From NCBI GenBank assembly GCA_033439295.1, contig JAVTLE010000021.1, positions 992,009 through 1,056,008 on the forward strand: 64,000 nt of DNA. The letters run 5' to 3'. The notes under the pieces are model-generated. The model was not told the origin of the DNA and ran no database searches. It saw only the letters and a list, made by a program, of their open reading frames with translations. Below are positions 58,158-64,000 of the stretch, piece by piece; the stretch's first letter is position 1, and each line of letters begins with the position of its first letter. The translations under genes were made by a program, and so were the position numbers. Origin of the DNA: Deuterostichococcus epilithicus. Lineage: Eukaryota > Chlorophyta > Trebouxiophyceae > Prasiolales > Stichococcaceae.

Positions 58158-61100
58158 TCACCTGCTCAGCAACAGGTGGCATATGATTGAAGCGGCATAA
58201 CCGACCGCTATGGCAGGCGTGCCATGTCGCAGGTGCTTCCTGAAGGTGTAGTGTCCTCGGGCCTGCCCCATGAGACCCACCCCCGCCGCTGACCCAATGG
58301 ACAGCAGGCTCCCTCCCACGCCAGCGGTAAGTGTCACCAAGAGCCACTGCGGTATGGCGGATTCGAAGGTCTCGTCAACTCAGCATCCTCCACAGAAGGC
58401 GCAGGCACAACTAGAGCTGTAAAAATGCACTGAATTGGTACTCGAGCTTCCTCACCTGATCTGCCGACATGTCTGGATCGATCTGCAGCACCGCGTACAT
58501 CACCGGTCTGCGCCACCACTTATTGCCTCAGCGATCAGCATTGAGACCAGGACGTAGTACAGATTGCCAGGAGACATCGAGTGTTGCACGGCTTGATTCG
58601 GACACAAGACGGCGAGCAGTGTGACCAAATGCAACATTGCACAACGCGCACATGTTGTCAATGACGGCGCTGACAAGGCCAATCAGAGTGTTAGCAATTG
58701 CAGGTCCTGCGCCAGCGTACACGGCACGCGACAGCGCATCCAGCATGTTCATCGCGGCCAGGCTGCCAACACACATGACGGCGCCGTAAAAGAATAGCAG
58801 CGTGTCCTGCAACGACCGAAAGCATGCATTCAGGGTGAGTCGCGGCCTTTGCCGCGCACGCAGCGGTCATTCAATGACTCATTGAGATGAGCGAGATGCA
58901 GACATGGTCTCACCCAGTCTGTCTGCTTCAGCAACCTGCCGCCACGAGCCAGGAGTGTGTCAGTTGTCTTCTGGCTCATTGCACTTCAGATAGGATGCCA
59001 TGTCGATTGCCGCGCGCATCCAAACAGCTGCAAGTCCTGGCAGAGAGGCACCTGAAGAAATTCAGGCGGCCATGCTGTGCATTTGTCCGTCCAGTGGGGC
59101 CTGAGAGCAGGGCGCTTGCCGCCTCAGCGGAGTCAGCATCCATGGCCGCGCCTCCCTCGTTGCTACTGTCGTGCCGTCGCACCGGCAAGCGCGCTGCAGG
59201 CTGGGCGCTGTGCTCGATGTACCAGCAGAAGAATTGCAGTGCTCCGAGCCCTGCAGAGCACCAAAGCTGCCTGTCTGCATACTTTCCAGATCGATTTAAC
59301 GCGCGCGCCAGCATCCAGGCCAACACGCATGGTGCTGGGCGTCACGTTTGCCCTTCCAGTCACCTGTCATCATGCCGACCACTGGCGGCAGGTCAAACGT
59401 GCCGTGACAGGTCGCTGCAACGGGCACAGTGATTAGAAACAGGACGGTCGCCCCCACCGCGCCCGGCTGCAGTTCTGCGTGCTTTTCGACAGCCCTCTCC
59501 AACCCTCCCTGCAGTGACAGTGATGCGAAGCGACTGCGCACTGCGAATTGCCACGAATAACCTCTGTCAGCTGCCGGCATCAAACCGTCTGGCGCCACCA
59601 TACGCTAGCGCCGCGCGCAGTGCAGCGCTGGTCACGAAGAGAAAACAACAACACAACAAAATGCTCACCTCGGGAACTTTTCGTGACAAATACAATGCTG
59701 GCACCAGCCAATTGACCAGGGAAGGCAGCAGCAGCTTCAGAAACTGCTGTCCCTCCACCTGCAAGCCAATGGCAGGCTGCTTGGTGGGGCAAGCCTCCAC
59801 GACTTCTGAAATTCACAGACTGGCAGCGGCAGCACAGGTGGGCATTTGGTGGTTGAGGCATCGACTTTACCTTCTTCGCCGTCCACAACATCAGCGTCGT
59901 GATGTCGCCAAAGAGGGAGAAAGCTCCCCCAGCATTTGAGGCGACCACGATGTTGATGCAGCCCATAACCGCAAACATTTCGTCCTCTCCCGCGACGGCC
60001 AACACCGTTGCACCCATGATGAGGGCGGTGGTCAGGTTGTCGGCCAATGGGCTGATGCAAAATGCCAGTGCACCTGCACATGACGCATGACGATCATCGA
60101 TCTACTCAGCGATTGTGGAGGGTTTTAACGTTTCAGAAAACAAGCAGTGCCCTTGTCTCAGCTTCACGATGCCAGCATCCTCACCCGTGATCCAGAAGGT
60201 GTGCCTGAAAGAATACTGCCGCTCCAGCAGCCAGCCGCGCAGGGCGGCAAACACGTGCAGCTCCCTGAGGGCCGCAATGAATGTCATCGTGCACAGCAGA
60301 AACAGGAAAACTTCCGCCAGCTCCAGAAGGCAGCTCCTCGCAGCCGCTGCAACCTGCCCCTTCTGCGGCCTGCGGACAGCGCACGGTGGATCTTTGTTGT
60401 GCCCGCGGCTCGCACCGCAGAGGGCATTTCACACGGGTGCTGGCAGGTTCCTGCACTCTTCGATGTCAAGCTGCTCGTGTCTCTGGGCACTCCTCACCCG
60501 GCCGACAGGGACGCCAGCATCCAGATGAGGCCAGCGGCTATCACCACCGGCATGCTCTTCCTGAAGCAGCCGAGGCGGTCCTCCAGCGCAACGCACAGAT
60601 ATGCTGCCGAAAAGATTATCAACGCAAGCACACCATATGCGTCCAGCGCGTGGTCCCGCCCAAGCACCAGCGGCTTGACGGCGGTGTTCCTGCGCAGCAG
60701 ACATCGCACCGACTGTTGATCAGGCTTCTCGATGCCCACTTTCGGTGCCCTTGTGAATGCTTGGGCGTGTGGGATGCGGCGGCGATGCCATGATGCAAGT
60801 GCGGTGCAGGGATCGTGAAGCCGCAATCCTGTGATTTGCCAACCACTCACTGGAACAGGTCGGCATCAGCAGCAGGGAGGCTGCCACTGTTGCCATCACT
60901 CTCGTTGAAGACTGCCTGGAGGGCCGCCAGTCGAGGGTCAGATTCTAGGTTGTCCGTTGCGACGTGGGTGCATGCAAAGCGCAGCATGCCATTTGCGCAA
61001 GTCACATTCTGTGCAAGCAGGCTCCGCATGTCCTGCATCAGCGAACCAACCAAGGTTCAACATGAATTGAAACAGCATTGCCAAACACAGAAACCTGCCG

Positions 61101-61444
61101 CCTATATACCCAAGCTGTGTTCGCACCTCTGTGGGTGCCGGGTGCGCATGCCGCAACATGACGACCAGTAATGCTATCGTGAGCACGCCGAAGGACGTCA
61201 GCACAAGCCGTGCTGCTGCCTCAGATCTGAGCCACTGCCGCATCGCAAGCGGAAGCGCTGGAGTGCGAGCCCAAGCGTACATGAGGGCCCGCTTGCTCTG
61301 ATCCAGTACATGCCAGGCGGCGTTTTGGATCGAGGACAGCTGGCTGTGCAGCCTTTGCCTTGGCGAGGCTGGCATTCCTGGAGACACACTGGCGCTGTCA
61401 AAAGGGTAGCGGACTTGAATCGCGAAAGCGGCTGCAGCTTGCAC
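58158..61444 (-). CDS. NhaD-type Na+/H+ antiporter (plant NHD1-like)
   Basis: NhaD/NHD1 proteins exchange Na+ for H+; the plant member sits in the chloroplast envelope. Exons resolved on the minus strand: 61127-61444 (leader with a hydrophobic LVLTSFGVLTIALLVVMLRH), 60851-61032 (soluble, Asp/Asn-rich), 60498-60689 (LDAYGVLALIIFSAAYLCVA then LEDRLGCFRKS), then a block near 60150-60320 (EVFLFLLCTMTFIAALREL), one near 59840-60060 (NLTTALIMGATVLAVAGEDE and SNAGGAFSLFGDITTLMLWT), 58652-58806 (TLLFFYGAVMCVGSLAAMNM to LVSAVIDN), 58456-58507 (PVMYAVLQIDPDMSADQ), 58158-58346 (TAGVGGSLLSIGSAAGVGLM, PAIAVGYAASIICHLLL). The NLTT, GGAFSLFGD, VIDNIP and GSLLSIGSAAG elements are family hallmarks. The ~110-residue leader fits plastid or membrane targeting. 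Middle exon borders (58900-60150) are not fully resolved. Confidence 0.88.
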
Positions 61445-61943
61445 ATGTCAAGGTGCTGCAACCAGCGTCATTTATCTTGCCGTTCCTACAGAATGAGTGC
61501 CATTCAGCGACCGTTTCAGATTGCTCGATGGTAACACAAAGCTCCGACATATCGACAAAGATAAAAAACGCTGTGATTCGCGATCGCGGCAGCGCAACGA
61601 TTCAGTACAGGTTTTGCACTAGAAAATTGCCCAACCGTGCTGTATATGAGTTTGTGCCACTCCGCCGGGCATGCTGCAAGTCAGCTGCCCGTACTGGTAC
61701 CGCTGCTTCCTGCTGTCGGCGCAGCATGCATGCGCAATTAAGCGCGCGCGTTCGTGCATTTTTACACACGGTCATCGTTTCCCATCAGCTATACAAAACC
61801 ACCTAAGGCGCTGTGCATGTCGAGTTTCGTAGACGCAAGCCTACACTGACTGCCACCTCGTGTCGGCAGCCTTGCAAGCCGGCAGTCTCACACCTTTCAA
61901 GTCTTCGGGAACACGTTCTTGCTAATCTCAAGCAGCTGCGGTC
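61445..61943. promoter_or_regulatory. putative bidirectional promoter, antiporter / UTP13
   Basis: 499 bp between divergent starts with no coding block inside. It should hold both promoters and 5' UTRs; no specific element was recognised. Confidence 0.5.
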
Positions 61944-64000
61944 ATGAGCGCCGTCCGCTCGAAGCTGACGTATAGGCCTCGCACCAAGCTCGAGGTGTTT
62001 TACACCGGCGGCGCCGCCCGACTGTCGCCAGACGGCCTGCAGCTGGCGTGCACATGCGGCGATGAGGCAAAGGTAGCTGCTGATTTGTGAGAGCAAAAAT
62101 CCAAACAGAGACCCATGTCCATTCGCAATGTTGCCACAGCCGCCGGCCGCCTGAGGAATTTGCCTGTTCGCACAGGTGATTTCCGTTGCCACCGGCGAGG
62201 TGCTGCACACGCTGCCAGGGGTGAGCAATCTGAGCCAATCATGCCAAACGAATGCGCAGCTGCGCCATCGACTATGCCACAGTGCACCATATGCTGTGTT
62301 TCGATTTATATTTATAGAATTAAAAAATGTCAGCAATGGAAAGCCTGACGGTTCACACTGTGAACAGGACTCGGAGCCGTTGACGGCTTTGGCCTACAGT
62401 CCCGACGGCAGCCGCATATACACGGCGTCACGCAGCCTGCAGCAGCGATGCTGGGAAGTGGCGTCCGCACGCACCCTGCGTGCCTTCAAGGTGTGTCTGG
62501 GCGGCTGGGCACATCCATGTTGCGACAATGATGGGCCATCGATATAATTCGCATTTCTGCAGCCGCCAAATCCATCACGTTGCCAGTCAGTATCGTGTCC
62601 GACATCAGTTGAGTCGTACCTGTGAGATTGCCCACTTCACAGCTGCAATGCCGACGGGGGCAAGTGTTCGAGCCCTTCAAATCGTTGGTCTGTCTCCTGA
62701 CCGGCTCGCCGCCGCGCCGCAGGGGCACAAGGCGCCGGTGGCAGATATGGCAGTGGATGCCTCGGGCGGGCTGCTGGCCAGCGCCAGTGCCGACCGCAGC
62801 GTGCGGGTGTGGGACACCGATGGCGGCTACTGTACCCACGTGTTCACCGGACACACGTGAGCGGTTTGCGGCGCGCGTGTGGCCTGTTTTGCCTGGCTCG
62901 CTCGCATGGCACCCGAATGCAAGACGTTGCTTTGCAACTGGCAATGCATGCCGTGTGCAGGCGCTGTTGACCATCGACGGCTTTTGACATGCTCGAGGCG
63001 ATGGTGTCATGCTGAAGCGCCGCCTGTGCTGAGAAGCTCGGGCGCCTCGGTTTGCAGGGGTGTGGTGTGCAGCGTGCTGTTCCACCCGAAGCAGTTGACC
63101 CTCGTCTCGGGCGGCGACGACGCGGAAGTGCGGGTGTGGGACCTGGTCGACAAGTCCTGCATCGCCGTGCTGAAGGTGCGTTTCTTTCTCACCTGCGTCC
63201 GCAGCGACGGGTCGGGGTTGGCGCAAGACACTGATGCTGAGGTCGTGTGTTCACGCCTTCTCCTGTGCAACAATGTGTCATAGATGATGGTACCCTGATG
63301 TGCGACTGTCATCACTCTTGGCTCAGCTCTTGTGCCACCCCACCCGGATCGACAGGGGCACTTCAGCGCGGTGACGTCCTTAGCGCTCGGTCCGGACAAC
63401 TGGACGCTCCTGTCGGGTAGCCGCGACAAGACGGTGCACCTGTGGGACCTGCGCAGCCACGCCAAGACCGCCACCATCCCCATCCACGAGGCGGTGGAAG
63501 GTGTGCAGGCCGGTCTTTCCCTTCCGTGGCTCCTGTCGAGAGGCCCTGCAGGTCAAATGCTGGTCGACAAGTTGGGATTCCAAACAATGGGCAGGCAGGC
63601 TTCGAGGTTGCATGCACCTACCTGCCGCTCACATCTGGTGTGCACATCTGCGCGCAGGCGTGGTCGCGCTGCCAGCTGGTTCGACATTTCCGGGCGTCAA
63701 AGCCGTCGGCGCGGCCGGCAAGCGCACAGTGTTCTTTGTGACGGCCGGCGAGCGCGGCAGGCTACGCATCTGGCGGTGAGCGTGGCGGCTCCGTCTCAAA
63801 GACAATGACACAGCCTGACACGGCCTGATCTACAAAGGTTTCGGGAGAGCGTCATGTGATCCTATCGGAACTGCCATCGCGACGGATGGACAGCATTTTT
63901 GCATGTGCTTGTGTTGGGCAGCGTGCAGGTTGCGCCTAAAAAGGCCCGGGATGCAGCGAAGAGAGGGCACAAACTCCGGCCGGGACGATGGTGCACCTCC
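61944..64000 (+). CDS. UTP13: UTP13 / TBL3-like U3 snoRNP WD40 protein, partial (runs off the right edge)
   Basis: UTP13 (TBL3) is a double-propeller WD40 subunit of the UTP-B complex of the small-subunit processome in the nucleolus. Exons seen: 61944-62072 (FYTGGAARLSPDGLQLACTC), 62176-62220 (VISVATGEVLHTLPG), 62368-62490 (LTALAYSPDGSRIYTASRSL then QQRCWEVASARTLRAFK), 62723-62856 (GHKAPVADMAVDASGGLLAS then SADRSVRVWDT), 63057-63174 (VLFHPKQLTLVSGGDDAEVR then VWDLVDKSC), 63356-63500 (GHFSAVTSLALGPDNWTLLS then SRDKTVHLWDLRSH), 63658-63775 (RTVFFVTAGERGRLRIWR). The FYTGG opening followed by TASRSL fits UTP13 better than other WD40 families. The exon ending at 63775 stops at a good donor (CG|GTGAGC), so the gene continues past the window; the C-terminal UTP13 domain is not seen. 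Confidence 0.85.

Noticed and set aside
1-64000. tRNA, rRNA, riboswitch or transposon
   Set aside because: No T-loop GGTTCRA with matching acceptor stem, no rRNA stretch, no reverse transcriptase or transposase motif and no long terminal repeats were noticed by eye; a covariance-model scan was not possible here.

Overview
The window looks like nuclear DNA of a green alga, probably a trebouxiophyte-type chlorophyte. Every recognisable gene is cut by many short introns with GTGCGY/GTGAG donors and CAG acceptors. Coding DNA is GC-rich with CAG/CGG and Ala/Gln-rich tracts. TGTAA, the usual green-algal poly(A) signal, lies downstream of several genes. The products are those of a photosynthetic eukaryote: a plastid-type Na+/H+ antiporter, anthranilate synthase with a transit-like leader, SGT1 and a mitochondrial cysteine desulfurase. 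I saw no rRNA, tRNA, CRISPR array or intact transposon. The exon models below were built by hand from splice signals, phase continuity and remembered family conservation, and no search was run.

Layout: TCTP (-, 621-2074) is divergent from a complete 18-exon CLEC16A/TT9-like gene (+, 2554-9147). Then come a p24/GOLD cargo receptor (+, 9906-11118), SGT1 (+, 11871-14674) and a U-box protein (+, 15712-18144). Mitochondrial NFS1 (-, 19126-23103) is divergent from a low-complexity protein (+, 23548-29294) carrying repeated acidic-Phe and DPF-type motifs like those of clathrin-adaptor accessory proteins. Anthranilate synthase alpha (-, 29876-34323) is divergent from oligopeptidase B (+, 34939-41437). 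A 2.6 kb gene-poor stretch follows.

Two paralogous Ser/Thr kinases then face each other tail to tail (+, 44057-47903; -, 49178-52242). Both carry NRD in place of the HRD catalytic-loop motif. After them come uracil-DNA glycosylase (-, 52649-54654), an unrecognised multi-exon candidate (-, about 55690-57181), an NhaD-type antiporter (-, 58158-61444) and the 5' part of UTP13/TBL3 (+, 61944 to beyond the window end).

The genes are mostly unrelated housekeeping functions, as expected of a eukaryotic chromosome, and do not form an operon-like system. Loose themes are endomembrane traffic (CLEC16A-like, p24, the adaptor-like protein) and protein quality control (SGT1, U-box, oligopeptidase B). Four close divergent pairs (TCTP/CLEC16A, NFS1/adaptor-like, TrpE/OPB, NHD/UTP13) share intergenic regions of about 440-620 bp that probably act as bidirectional promoters.

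I did not find one clear novel system. The most interesting signals are the inverted NRD kinase pair, the multi-motif adaptor-like protein, four apparent GC-AG introns in conserved genes, and several perfect hairpins. One hairpin presents TGTAA at its loop and another sits beside a 5' splice site.
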